From positions 1-9,331 of the forward strand of contig CAYFZZ010000339.1 of the NCBI GenBank assembly GCA_964347545.1: a stretch of 9,331 bases of DNA, given 5' to 3'. The notes beneath the pieces are model-generated. The model was not told the origin of the DNA and did no database searches. It saw only the letters and a list, made by a program, of their open reading frames with translations. The position numbers were made by a program, and so were the translations under genes. Shown piece by piece: positions 1-6,244 of this stretch; position 1 is the first letter of the stretch, and every line of letters starts with the position of its first letter. This DNA comes from CS4-C045 sp964347545 (GTDB lineage: Bacteria; Planctomycetota; Planctomycetia; Pirellulales; UBA7805).

Positions 1-128
1 GAGATCTTCGTGACGAAGTACCCCATCTTGCGGATGGTGGCTTGCGCTTCGTCCTGATTTTCGGCCTCGACCACGTCCCGGATCTCTTGACCGGTCGAGT
101 CCATTGCCTCGAACTGGAAGGTCGGCAT
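1..128 (-). CDS. GspF/PilC-family inner-membrane platform protein, N-terminal fragment (cut by window edge)
   Basis: Translating the minus strand from the ATG at 128 gives 42 codons without a stop, beginning MPTFQFEAMDSTGQEIRDVV and ending in GYFVTKI at the window edge. A start of this form (M-x-x-F-x-F/Y-x-A-x-D-x-x-G, then an A-x-x-x-L/I-x-x-x-G-Y/F helix) is the usual N-terminus of GspF/PilC, the polytopic inner-membrane protein that docks the assembly ATPase in type II secretion and type IV pilus machines. A GGGAG Shine-Dalgarno element lies 6 nt upstream of the ATG. The gene follows a GspE-type ATPase gene on the same strand after a 134-nt gap, the expected E-F order. The transmembrane part lies outside the window, so pilus (PilC) versus secretion (GspF) use cannot be decided here. 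Confidence 0.8.
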   Translation of the reverse strand, partial: MPTFQFEAMDSTGQEIRDVVEAENQDEAQATIRKMGYFVTKI

Positions 129-224
129 GGCGAACTCCCTCAGCTCAGCCCCGCGGGCCCTGCCGATCCGCAGATTCGCGGCCGGCAGCCTCTGTCCCTT
201 GATCTTTCCAGATGATAGCAAAAG

Positions 225-261
225 TCGAGCGGTTTGGGCAAATCGGCCCCCCGCCGCTCGA
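225..261 (-). terminator. Possible intrinsic terminator or processing hairpin after the second GspE-type gene
   Basis: Directly after the TAA stop at 263-265, the minus strand carries a perfect 8-bp inverted repeat (TCGAGCGG ... CCGCTCGA) around a 21-nt interior that can itself pair GGGC with GCCC. It is followed by ACTTTTGC, a short run of only four T. The position suits a terminator, but the weak T-run makes it partial or uncertain. It lies between the ATPase gene and the downstream gspF-like gene, so it could lower expression of the latter. Confidence 0.4.
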
Positions 262-262
262 T

Positions 263-1987
263 TTACGCCTCCAAAATCGTCTCTCGCACCACTTCTTCCA
301 CGGTGGTCAAACCCTCGTAAGCCCGCAACAGGCCGGCATCCCGCAGGGGGATCATCGTGTGGCGGCGGGCCGCATCGCGCAACAGTTCCGTGGAGGCTCC
401 CTGGATGATCAGGTCCCGGATCTCGTCGTTGACCTCCAACAGTTCGTACAACCCCACCCGCCCCCGATAGCCGGTGTTGTTGCAATTTTCACACCCCCGC
501 CCCTTGTAAATCTTCTTCCCCGCCACGTCAGCCGCCTCCATTTGCAATTCGGCCAGGATTTCCGGCGTCATCGTGGTCTCTTCCTTGCAGCCGGTGCAGA
601 CGCGGCGGACGAGTCGTTGAGCGAGGATGGCTTCCAGGGTGGCGGTGATCAGGAAGGGGGGGACCCCCATGTTGCGCAAGCGGGTAATCGTGCTGGCCGC
701 GTCGTTGGTGTGCAAGGTGCTGAAGACCAGGTGCCCGGTCAGCGACGCTTGCACCGCGATCTCGGCCGTCTCCAGGTCGCGAATCTCGCCCACCAGGACC
801 TTGTCAGGATCCTGCCGCAAAATGGCCCGCAGACAACTGGCGAAGGTGTTGCCAATGCCCGTGTCGATTGGGCATTGGATGATCCCGTCAATGTCGTATT
901 CGACCGGGTCCTCCGTCGTAATCAGCTTGTCCTCGATCTTATTCAATTCGACCAGCGCGGCGTACAGCGTGGTGGTCTTGCCCGAACCGGTCGGTCCGGT
1001 GACCAGCACAATCCCGTTGGGCTTGTTGATCCGCCCGCGGAACAGCTGCAGGACATCGGGCGGCATCCCCAGGTTGACCAGGTCCAGATCCACGTTGGTG
1101 CGGTCCAGGATCCGCAACACCACGCTCTCGCCGAACATGGTCGGCAGCACCGAGACCCGCAAGTCGACCGGGTGCCCGCCCACCGTCAGTTCGATGCGGC
1201 CGTCCTGGGGCATGCGGCGTTCGGCAATGTCCAGGTTGGCCATCACCTTGATGCGGGTTGTGATGGCAAAGGCCAGGTGCCGCGGCGGGGGGACCATTTC
1301 GTACAAAATCCCGTCCGCCTTGACCCGAATCCGAAATTCGTCCTCAAACGGCTCGAAGTGCAAGTCGCTGGCCCGGTCCTTGATCGCCAGGAGGAGGACC
1401 ATGTTCAGCAGTTTGCGGACCGGCGCACTGTCGGCCAGGGCCTCCACGCTGGTCAAATCGATCGGCCCGTCGGTGGTCAGCGATCCGGCCGCCACCGACA
1501 ACTCTTCGTCCTCCTCCATGTCGGCCACCAGGCTCTCGAAGCTCTCGTCCGAGGCCGCGTAGTAACGGTCCAGCGAGCGGAGCACGTCGGCTTCGGTGGC
1601 CACCACCGCCCGAATGTCGTATCCCAAAAACGTCCGCAGCTCGTCCAGCACCGACAACTTCTGAGGATCGCACATGGCAATCGTCAACACGTGCTCGTCC
1701 GGATTGAACGCCAGGGGGACGATGCGGTACAGCTGAGCCATCGGTTCGGTGATCTGAGCCAGGACGTCGGGCGGCACCACCGTTTCTTCCAGGTTGACCA
1801 CCTGCAAGCCCAGCTGTTCGGCCAGGGCCTGAGCCAGCTGGACATCGGTGATCATGTCCAGGTCCATGGCGATCTGACCGATCAGGTCGGTGGGCCGGTC
1901 ATGCTGTTCCAGCACCAGCTGTTCCAACTGGTGCTCGTCAATGAACCCCAGGTCCACCAGGATCTGTCCGATGCGGCGTACGGCCAT
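263..1987 (-). CDS. Type IV pilus assembly / type II secretion ATPase (PilB/GspE family), second copy
   Basis: A 574-aa hexameric secretion ATPase of the PilB/GspE family, which powers filament assembly from the cytoplasmic face of the inner membrane. Residues 5-28 match the MshEN consensus (R-I-G, G14, I16, L21, Q28), a motif that binds cyclic di-GMP in related ATPases. A second, weaker half-motif follows at about 35-58, with Leu in place of Arg and D44 in place of Gly. The ATPase core has Walker A GPTGSGKTT at 331-339, the Asp box ITTEDPVEY at 356-364, Walker B RQDPDKVLVGEIRD at 391-404, the His box TGHLVFSTLHTNDA at 417-430, and a zinc-binding tetracysteine site at C464/C467 and C499/C502. 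Length is typical. The ATG at 1987 has AGAGGA 7 nt upstream inside the end of pilT, and only 3 nt separate the pilT stop from this start, so the two are probably translationally coupled. Sequence alone does not say whether it serves pili or secretion. Confidence 0.93.
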   Translation of the reverse strand: MAVRRIGQILVDLGFIDEHQLEQLVLEQHDRPTDLIGQIAMDLDMITDVQLAQALAEQLGLQVVNLEETVVPPDVLAQITEPMAQLYRIVPLAFNPDEHVLTIAMCDPQKLSVLDELRTFLGYDIRAVVATEADVLRSLDRYYAASDESFESLVADMEEDEELSVAAGSLTTDGPIDLTSVEALADSAPVRKLLNMVLLLAIKDRASDLHFEPFEDEFRIRVKADGILYEMVPPPRHLAFAITTRIKVMANLDIAERRMPQDGRIELTVGGHPVDLRVSVLPTMFGESVVLRILDRTNVDLDLVNLGMPPDVLQLFRGRINKPNGIVLVTGPTGSGKTTTLYAALVELNKIEDKLITTEDPVEYDIDGIIQCPIDTGIGNTFASCLRAILRQDPDKVLVGEIRDLETAEIAVQASLTGHLVFSTLHTNDAASTITRLRNMGVPPFLITATLEAILAQRLVRRVCTGCKEETTMTPEILAELQMEAADVAGKKIYKGRGCENCNNTGYRGRVGLYELLEVNDEIRDLIIQGASTELLRDAARRHTMIPLRDAGLLRAYEGLTTVEEVVRETILEA

Positions 1988-1990
1988 GGC

Positions 1991-3091
1991 TCAATCCTCT
2001 TCGACCTCTTCGTCCAGGATCCCTTGCCCGGCCTTTTCGATCTTGTTGGCCAGCTCGCCCGGATCATTCGCTTTGGCCAACACGTCCTCCCGCTCGCACA
2101 GCTCTTCCTTCCACAACCGAAACAGGTGATCGTCCAACAGCTGCATCCCGTGTTTCTGGCCGGTCTGGATGGCGGAATTGATGCGGAAGGTCTTGTTTTC
2201 GCGGACCAGGTTGGAGATGGCCGGCGTCATGGTCAGCATTTCGTAAGCGGCCACGCGGCCCCCCCCTGCTTTGGGCAGCAAAGCCTGAGAGAGGATCCCG
2301 ATGATGGAGGTGGACAGCTGCGTGCGAATCTGTTCCTGCTGGTTGGTGGGAAAGGCGTCGATAATCCGGTTGACGGTCCCCTGAGCTCCGGTGGTGTGGA
2401 GGGTGCCGAACACAACGTGCCCCGTTTCCGCCGCACTGATCGCCGCCTCGATCGTCTCCAGGTCCCGCATTTCCCCCACCAGGATCACGTCGGGGTCCTG
2501 CCGCAAAGCGCGGCGAATCGCTTCGGCAAAGTTGGGTACGTCCACGCCGATTTCCCGCTGGTTGACCGTCGACTTCTTGTGGTGGTGAATGAATTCAATC
2601 GGATCTTCAATGGTGATGATATGGTGGTCGGCGTTTTCGTTGATGTAATTGATCATGCTGGCCAGGGTGGTGCTTTTGCCCGATCCGGTCGGTCCGGTGA
2701 CCAGGAACAGGCCGCGGGGGCGCATGCAGAGGTGCTGGCAGATGAGCGGCAGGCCCAGCTGTTCGATGGTCAGCAAGGTGCTGGGAATCTGCCGCAAGAC
2801 CATGGCGACCATCCCCCGCTGTTTGAAGACCGAGACGCGGAAACGGGTATCTTCGCCGAAGGAGAAGCCAAAATCGGCGCTGCCCACCTCCTGCAGCTCG
2901 TTCTGCCAGCGGTCGGGCGTGATGCTCTTCATCAAGGCAACCGTATCGTCCGCCTCCAGCGTCTTGGTGTCCAGCTTCCGCATGCGGCCGTCGATGCGAA
3001 ACACGGGGGGCTGGCCGACGGTAATATGAATATCGCTGGTCCCCTGCTTGATCGCGGCCGCCAGGAGTTTTTCGATGAGGATCGTGGCCAT
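1991..3091 (-). CDS. pilT: Type IV pilus retraction ATPase PilT
   Basis: A 366-aa PilT-type ATPase, the cytoplasmic motor that depolymerises type IV pili and so drives twitching motility and surface retraction. The short PAS-like N-terminus (about residues 1-110, with SDIHIT at 19-24) has no MshEN region, as expected for PilT. Core motifs are Walker A GPTGSGKST at 133-141, the Asp box IITIEDPIEF at 158-167, Walker B DPDVILVGEMRD at 199-210 and the His box TGHVVFGTLHTT at 223-234. AISNLVRE at 291-298 is the PilT-specific AIRNLIRE-type motif needed for retraction, and it separates this protein from PilB/GspE. The zinc tetracysteine site is absent, also as expected. The C-terminus is an acidic tail (DEEVEED). 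It starts 2 nt after the stop of the upstream PilB-like gene and ends 3 nt before the next ATPase gene, so all three very likely share a transcript. Confidence 0.95.
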   Translation of the reverse strand: MATILIEKLLAAAIKQGTSDIHITVGQPPVFRIDGRMRKLDTKTLEADDTVALMKSITPDRWQNELQEVGSADFGFSFGEDTRFRVSVFKQRGMVAMVLRQIPSTLLTIEQLGLPLICQHLCMRPRGLFLVTGPTGSGKSTTLASMINYINENADHHIITIEDPIEFIHHHKKSTVNQREIGVDVPNFAEAIRRALRQDPDVILVGEMRDLETIEAAISAAETGHVVFGTLHTTGAQGTVNRIIDAFPTNQQEQIRTQLSTSIIGILSQALLPKAGGGRVAAYEMLTMTPAISNLVRENKTFRINSAIQTGQKHGMQLLDDHLFRLWKEELCEREDVLAKANDPGELANKIEKAGQGILDEEVEED

Positions 3092-3093
3092 GC

Positions 3094-4809
3094 TCAGTCT
3101 TCCGTCGTTTTCTTGGCGACCCGGTAGACTTCTTCCAAAGTCGTGATCCCGTCCAGCACCTTCCGGATCCCGTCGTCATACAAGGTGCTCATCCCGTCCC
3201 CCACCGCCTGCTTGCGGACCTCCTGGGTGGGAGCGTTGTCGAAGGCCAGGGCCCGCAGCTTGGGGGTCATGGCCATCAGTTCGTAAATCCCGATCCGCCC
3301 CCGGAAACCCTTGTCCTGGCAATTGCCGCACCCTTTCCCCTTGACGAAGTTGGCCCCCCGAGCCATCTCGGGGGTGATGCCCGCGGCATCCAGGACGGTC
3401 TTGCTGGGCTGGATGCTGGTCTTGCACTTCGTGCAGACCACGCGGACCAGTCGTTGAGCCATCACGGCGAGGATACTGCTGGCCACCAGGTAGGGGGGCA
3501 CCCCCATGTCGATCAACCGAGTCAAAGCGCTAGGCGCGTCGTTGGTGTGCAGAGTGCTGAAGACCAGGTGGCCGGTCAGCGAAGCCTGGATACCCATTTC
3601 GGCCGTCTCCGTGTCACGCATTTCCCCCACCAAAATGATGTTGGGCGCTTGACGCAGCACGGACCGGATGATGCGGGCGAAGTCCAGCCCAATGGCGTGT
3701 TTGACTTCCACCTGGTTGATCCCGCGAAGGTAATATTCCACCGGGTCCTCCGCCGTGATGATCTTGCGATCCGGCGAATTCATTTCGTTGAGGGCGGCGT
3801 AGAGCGTGGTGGTTTTGCCAGAACCGGTCGGCCCGGTCACCAGGAAAATCCCGTTCGGCCGTTTGATCAGGTTGTAAAACGTCTGAAAGTCGTTTTCGGA
3901 CAACCCCAGCTGGCGGACGCCAATCTTGATGTTGTCCTTGTCCAACAGCCGCATCACGCACGACTGGCCATGGTTGGTCGGCAGCATGCTGACCCGCAAG
4001 TCCAGCTGTTTTTCCCCCACCGTGACTTTGATCCGCCCGTCCTGCGTCCGCCGCCGCTCGGCAATGTCCATCTTGGCCATGATCTTGAACCGGGACAGCA
4101 GAGCACCCAGCAGGCGGCGGGGGGGGCTGTCCCGTTCAATCAATACGCCATCGATGCGATAGCGAATGCGGACCCGGTCTTCGAACGGTTCCACATGAAT
4201 GTCCGAAGCCCGCAACTGAACCGCTTCGCTGATAATCAAGTTGGCCAGCCGCACAATCGGGGCGCTGCTTTCGTCGATCTCCTCGTCCTTGGCCGCCTCC
4301 ATGGCCTCGGTTTCGGTGAAATCGATCGCCGTGTCGGTGAAATCCTGCAGCATCGAGTCGGCACTCTCGCCGTCCAACGCGCCGTAGTGCTGGTTGATTG
4401 CCTGCAGAATGTTCTCGCGCGGAGCCAGCGCGATCTCGATCTTGCGGTTCAGAATGAAACGCAGCTTGTCAAACGTGTCCAAGTCCAGCGGATCGCTGAC
4501 AATCACCCGCAAAGCATCCCCCTCGTCCGACATGGGGAGGATCACGTTTTCTCGAGCCACCGATTCGGGGACCAGCTCGATCACCGCCGGAGGTATCGCC
4601 ACCTCTTCCAGGTTGACAAAGTCCAGACGGTGCTCCTCAGCCACCGCCCGCATCACCTCGTCGCTGGTGGCATACCCCAGGCGGACCAGAGCGTCACTGA
4701 CGCTGGTCGCAGATTCCTGCGCCATCGCTTCGGCTTCATTCAACTGATCAGGGCTGATCACGCCCTGACGCAAAAGAATGTCCGTGAAACTGCCCATACT
4801 GGTCGACAT
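3094..4809 (-). CDS. Type IV pilus assembly / type II secretion ATPase (PilB/GspE family), first copy
   Basis: A 571-aa PilB/GspE-family assembly ATPase. The frame is open upstream to 4950, but I chose the ATG at 4809 (MSTSMGSFTDILL) because GAGGA lies 5 nt upstream and the extension is arginine/proline/glycine-rich and unlike the family. An ATG at 4797 is an alternative. The N-terminal domain (1-145) has the MshEN fold pattern but lacks the R-x-G of both half-motifs, so cyclic di-GMP binding is doubtful. An acidic linker (about 147-182) follows. The core has Walker A GPTGSGKTT at 326-334, the Asp box ITAEDPVEY at 351-359, Walker B NIILVGEMRD at 390-399, the His box TGHLVFSTLHTNDA at 412-425 and zinc cysteines C459/C462 and C494/C497. 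The usual DPD before Walker B is APN here; the catalytic Glu (E396) is kept. It is the first gene of the ATPase cluster. Confidence 0.93.
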   Translation of the reverse strand: MSTSMGSFTDILLRQGVISPDQLNEAEAMAQESATSVSDALVRLGYATSDEVMRAVAEEHRLDFVNLEEVAIPPAVIELVPESVARENVILPMSDEGDALRVIVSDPLDLDTFDKLRFILNRKIEIALAPRENILQAINQHYGALDGESADSMLQDFTDTAIDFTETEAMEAAKDEEIDESSAPIVRLANLIISEAVQLRASDIHVEPFEDRVRIRYRIDGVLIERDSPPRRLLGALLSRFKIMAKMDIAERRRTQDGRIKVTVGEKQLDLRVSMLPTNHGQSCVMRLLDKDNIKIGVRQLGLSENDFQTFYNLIKRPNGIFLVTGPTGSGKTTTLYAALNEMNSPDRKIITAEDPVEYYLRGINQVEVKHAIGLDFARIIRSVLRQAPNIILVGEMRDTETAEMGIQASLTGHLVFSTLHTNDAPSALTRLIDMGVPPYLVASSILAVMAQRLVRVVCTKCKTSIQPSKTVLDAAGITPEMARGANFVKGKGCGNCQDKGFRGRIGIYELMAMTPKLRALAFDNAPTQEVRKQAVGDGMSTLYDDGIRKVLDGITTLEEVYRVAKKTTED

Positions 4810-5039
4810 GCAAATCCTCGAACTTCCCGGAGAGCGACGACCCGCCGGTGACGCCACCCGGCGGTACCACCTCCGCGGCCGGCCCGCGGTAAGGTCCGGC
4901 CCTGGGGCAGGGCCAACCGTCCCCCGACAAGCCCCTCTCCTCTTTTCCAACGGGATGGCCCGCCACGCAGGCTTGCGGCCGACAGCGCCGACCCCATGGC
5001 GACGAACGTCACCGGCAGGGCGAAAGACGCCACCCTTTT

Positions 5040-5069
5040 ATTTTAATTCAAGGCCCGCAGAGGGGTCCA
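5040..5069 (-). promoter_or_regulatory. Candidate sigma70-type promoter for the pilus ATPase cluster
   Basis: On the minus strand, TGGACC (5069-5064; four of six matches to TTGACA) and TAAAAT (5045-5040; five of six matches to TATAAT) are separated by 18 nt. The -10 sits in the only clearly AT-rich tract of this intergenic region (TTGAATTAAAATAAAA). Transcription would start near 5033, about 220 nt before the ATG at 4809. Planctomycete promoters are poorly characterised, so this is a pattern match only. Confidence 0.35.
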
Positions 5070-5166
5070 GCGGCCGGGCCCCAGGCCCCCGCCGCACGCT
5101 TCCCCCCACAGACCGCCTGCCCACAAATCCCCTTCTGCTGAAATGCAAGATGCGGCCCCGCCCGGC

Positions 5167-5206
5167 GGCCACGCGATCCGCTCGACCACGCGCCCCCCAC
5201 GTGGCC
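5167..5206 (-). terminator. Inverted repeat just after the dehydratase gene, possible weak terminator
   Basis: A perfect 7-bp inverted repeat (GGCCACG at 5167-5173, CGTGGCC at 5200-5206) begins 2 nt past the stop codon of the pterin dehydratase gene. The loop is 26 nt and GC-rich. No T-run follows on the minus strand, so it is not a standard intrinsic terminator. It may stabilise the 3' end or be chance in GC-rich DNA. Confidence 0.25.
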
Positions 5207-5208
5207 AG

Positions 5209-5571
5209 TCAGGACTTTAACTCGATCGGGACCTGGTCGATTTTGGCGGCCAGGATGAAGTCGTTTTCCGAGAGCCCTCCGATGGCATGCGTCCACAGTT
5301 CGATCGACACGTTCCGGTAACCCTCGATGTGCAAGTCGGGGTGATGGCCGTCGCTTTCGGCCAGCTGAGCCACGCGATGAAAGAAATCCATCCCCGCCAT
5401 GAAGTGACGGACCGTCCAGTCCTTGCGGATCCGCTGTCCCTCGTGGGTCAGATACCAGCCCTCCAGGTGATCCAGCTGGTCCCGGGACTGTTCGGCCGTG
5501 TAGGGCTGGACCCCCCCCTCGCAGGGCAGACATTTTTTGCGGGTCAGTTGATCGCTGGTCAGCGTCTCCAT
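5209..5571 (-). CDS. Pterin-4a-carbinolamine dehydratase (4a-hydroxytetrahydrobiopterin dehydratase)
   Basis: A 120-aa protein of the PCD/DCoH (PhhB) family. It dehydrates 4a-hydroxytetrahydropterin to quinonoid dihydropterin, recycling the cofactor of aromatic amino acid hydroxylases in the cytoplasm. The signature is clear: H76-H77-P78-D79, then Y85-N87-V88, T94-H95 and GLSENDFILAAKID from 99; H76, H77 and H95 correspond to the active-site histidines. Length is as expected for the family. An N-terminal KKCLPCEGG stretch (C14/C17) precedes the conserved core. The start at 5571 is well supported by AGGAGG 7 nt upstream; the open frame continues to 5694, but that extension would overlap the promoter. 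No aromatic amino acid hydroxylase gene lies in the window. In bacteria without one, PCD homologues have been linked to other pterin-dependent roles such as molybdopterin metabolism, so the physiological partner is open. Confidence 0.93.
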   Translation of the reverse strand: METLTSDQLTRKKCLPCEGGVQPYTAEQSRDQLDHLEGWYLTHEGQRIRKDWTVRHFMAGMDFFHRVAQLAESDGHHPDLHIEGYRNVSIELWTHAIGGLSENDFILAAKIDQVPIELKS

Positions 5572-5677
5572 GGTTGAACCTCCTGGGCGGTTTGAGCGGC
5601 GGGAAGGCCGGCGGGTCGCGAAACGGCAGATTCCCCAGCAGGCGGCCCCCCCGCGGAGAAAGCCCGCTGGACCGCTG

Positions 5678-5707
5678 ATTATCTGCCCGGCCACCGAGGG
5701 CCGTCAA
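5678..5707 (-). promoter_or_regulatory. Sigma70-type promoter for the pterin dehydratase gene
   Basis: On the minus strand, TTGACG (5707-5702; five of six matches to TTGACA) and GATAAT (5683-5678; five of six to TATAAT) are separated by 18 nt. Transcription would start near 5671, giving a leader of about 100 nt before the ATG at 5571. It is the best promoter match in the window. The -35 box lies in the centre of a perfect inverted repeat (5689-5716). Confidence 0.6.
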
Positions 5708-5716
5708 TCGGTGGCC
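5689..5716. promoter_or_regulatory. Operator-like 9-bp inverted repeat flanking the -35 box
   Basis: GGCCACCGA (5689-5697) and TCGGTGGCC (5708-5716) form a perfect 9-bp inverted repeat with a 10-bp spacer, so the half-site centres are 19 bp apart, about two helical turns. The spacer contains the -35 hexamer of the dehydratase promoter. That geometry suits a dimeric helix-turn-helix regulator that would block RNA polymerase. The alternative is a terminator hairpin for the upstream receiver gene, whose stop is 38 nt away, but no T-run follows. Confidence 0.45.
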
Positions 5717-5753
5717 AGCCGGCCGCCGGATCCCGCTTCAAAAACCCCCAGGC

Positions 5754-6221
5754 TCAACCTGCCGAACGGGGAGCCGTGGCCGAGCGGCGGCCGTGGACGC
5801 GGTTCCGGACAATGTGCGGCATCCACAACGCCCGGTCCACCAGCTCGACCAATACGTTCGGATCAAACGGCTTGCTTAAGTAATAAGCGGCCCCCGCCTC
5901 GTGCGCTTGACGGACCACGTCGGGAATCCCCGCGGCCGACAGAAAGATCATCGGCACCTCGCCCAGCTCGGGCAGCGACGTTTGCAGCTCCTGGAACAGC
6001 TGAAAACCGCTCGTCTCCCCCATCTCGACGCCGGTGATGATCAGGTCCGGGATGTGCCGCTGGACGCTGCGGCAGGCCGCGTCGGCGTCGGGACAACACT
6101 CGCAGGCAAAGCCGGCGTGCAGCAGGATCTCGGTCAGCCCCGAAAGCGTATCCGGATCGCTGTCCACGCAGAGGATGGTGGCCCGAGCCGAATCGATGCG
6201 AATGTTCTGGAAACCGGGCAT
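5754..6221 (-). CDS. Stand-alone receiver-domain protein with degenerate phosphorylation site
   Basis: A 155-aa protein made of one response-regulator receiver domain (about residues 13-133) plus a short basic tail without an output domain. Recognisable parts are the ATILCVDSDPDTLSGL beta1 strand and acidic pocket (D20), PDLIITGVEM (59-68), MIFLSAAG with S95 in the switch Thr/Ser position, and YLSKPFD with the conserved K117. The phosphoacceptor position holds G64 (codon GGC) instead of Asp, and the second acidic-pocket residue is S21 instead of Asp. Phosphorylation by the usual route is therefore unlikely, and the protein may act as a constitutive or ligand-responsive adaptor. A cysteine cluster (C40, C42, C43, C50) is unusual for the family. 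The start is uncertain: ATG at 6221 keeps just the domain, but its upstream G-run is a poor ribosome site; ATG at 6278 would add 19 residues. Confidence 0.85.
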   Translation of the reverse strand: MPGFQNIRIDSARATILCVDSDPDTLSGLTEILLHAGFACECCPDADAACRSVQRHIPDLIITGVEMGETSGFQLFQELQTSLPELGEVPMIFLSAAGIPDVVRQAHEAGAAYYLSKPFDPNVLVELVDRALWMPHIVRNRVHGRRSATAPRSAG

Positions 6222-6244
6222 GCCTGCGGCCCCCCCCTGGCAGG

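Larger units (their letters stand above)
4810..5208. other. 399-base gene-free region: structured leader upstream of the pilus ATPase cluster
   Basis: I see no credible gene here; the short open frames are arginine/proline/glycine-rich and lack family features. The region holds a candidate promoter (5069-5040) and several GC-rich inverted repeats. One is CCGCCGGTG / CACC-CGGCGG at 4842-4864 (9 bp with one bulged base, 4-nt loop). One is GGCCCT-N5-AGGGCC at 4898-4914. One is CCGCGG-N5-CCGCGG around 4873-4889. If the candidate promoter is real, transcripts of the pilus cluster carry a leader of about 220 nt that contains these hairpins. None has a T-run, so they are not intrinsic terminators. 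Confidence 0.6.

Noticed and set aside
212..3127. A 971-codon open frame on the plus strand antisense to pilT and the second GspE-type ATPase gene.
   Set aside because: It mirrors real coding sequence on the minus strand; its translation is rich in H, Q, D, G and R with no domain features, a known artefact of GC-rich genes with strong third-position bias.
3454..4851. A 465-codon plus-strand open frame antisense to the first PilB/GspE-type gene.
   Set aside because: Same antisense artefact; the minus-strand product has every ATPase motif intact.
4810..4950. N-terminal extension of the first PilB/GspE-type ATPase up to 4950.
   Set aside because: The extension is low-complexity R/G/P-rich sequence, while the ATG at 4809 has a Shine-Dalgarno at correct spacing and gives the usual family N-terminus.
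4758..5033. Minus-strand open frame of 91 codons with a hydrophobic start (MASFALPVTFVAMGSALSAA), resembling a signal peptide.
   Set aside because: After the start the sequence is arginine/glycine-rich, it overlaps the 5' end of the PilB-like gene in another frame, and I see no Shine-Dalgarno element; most likely chance.
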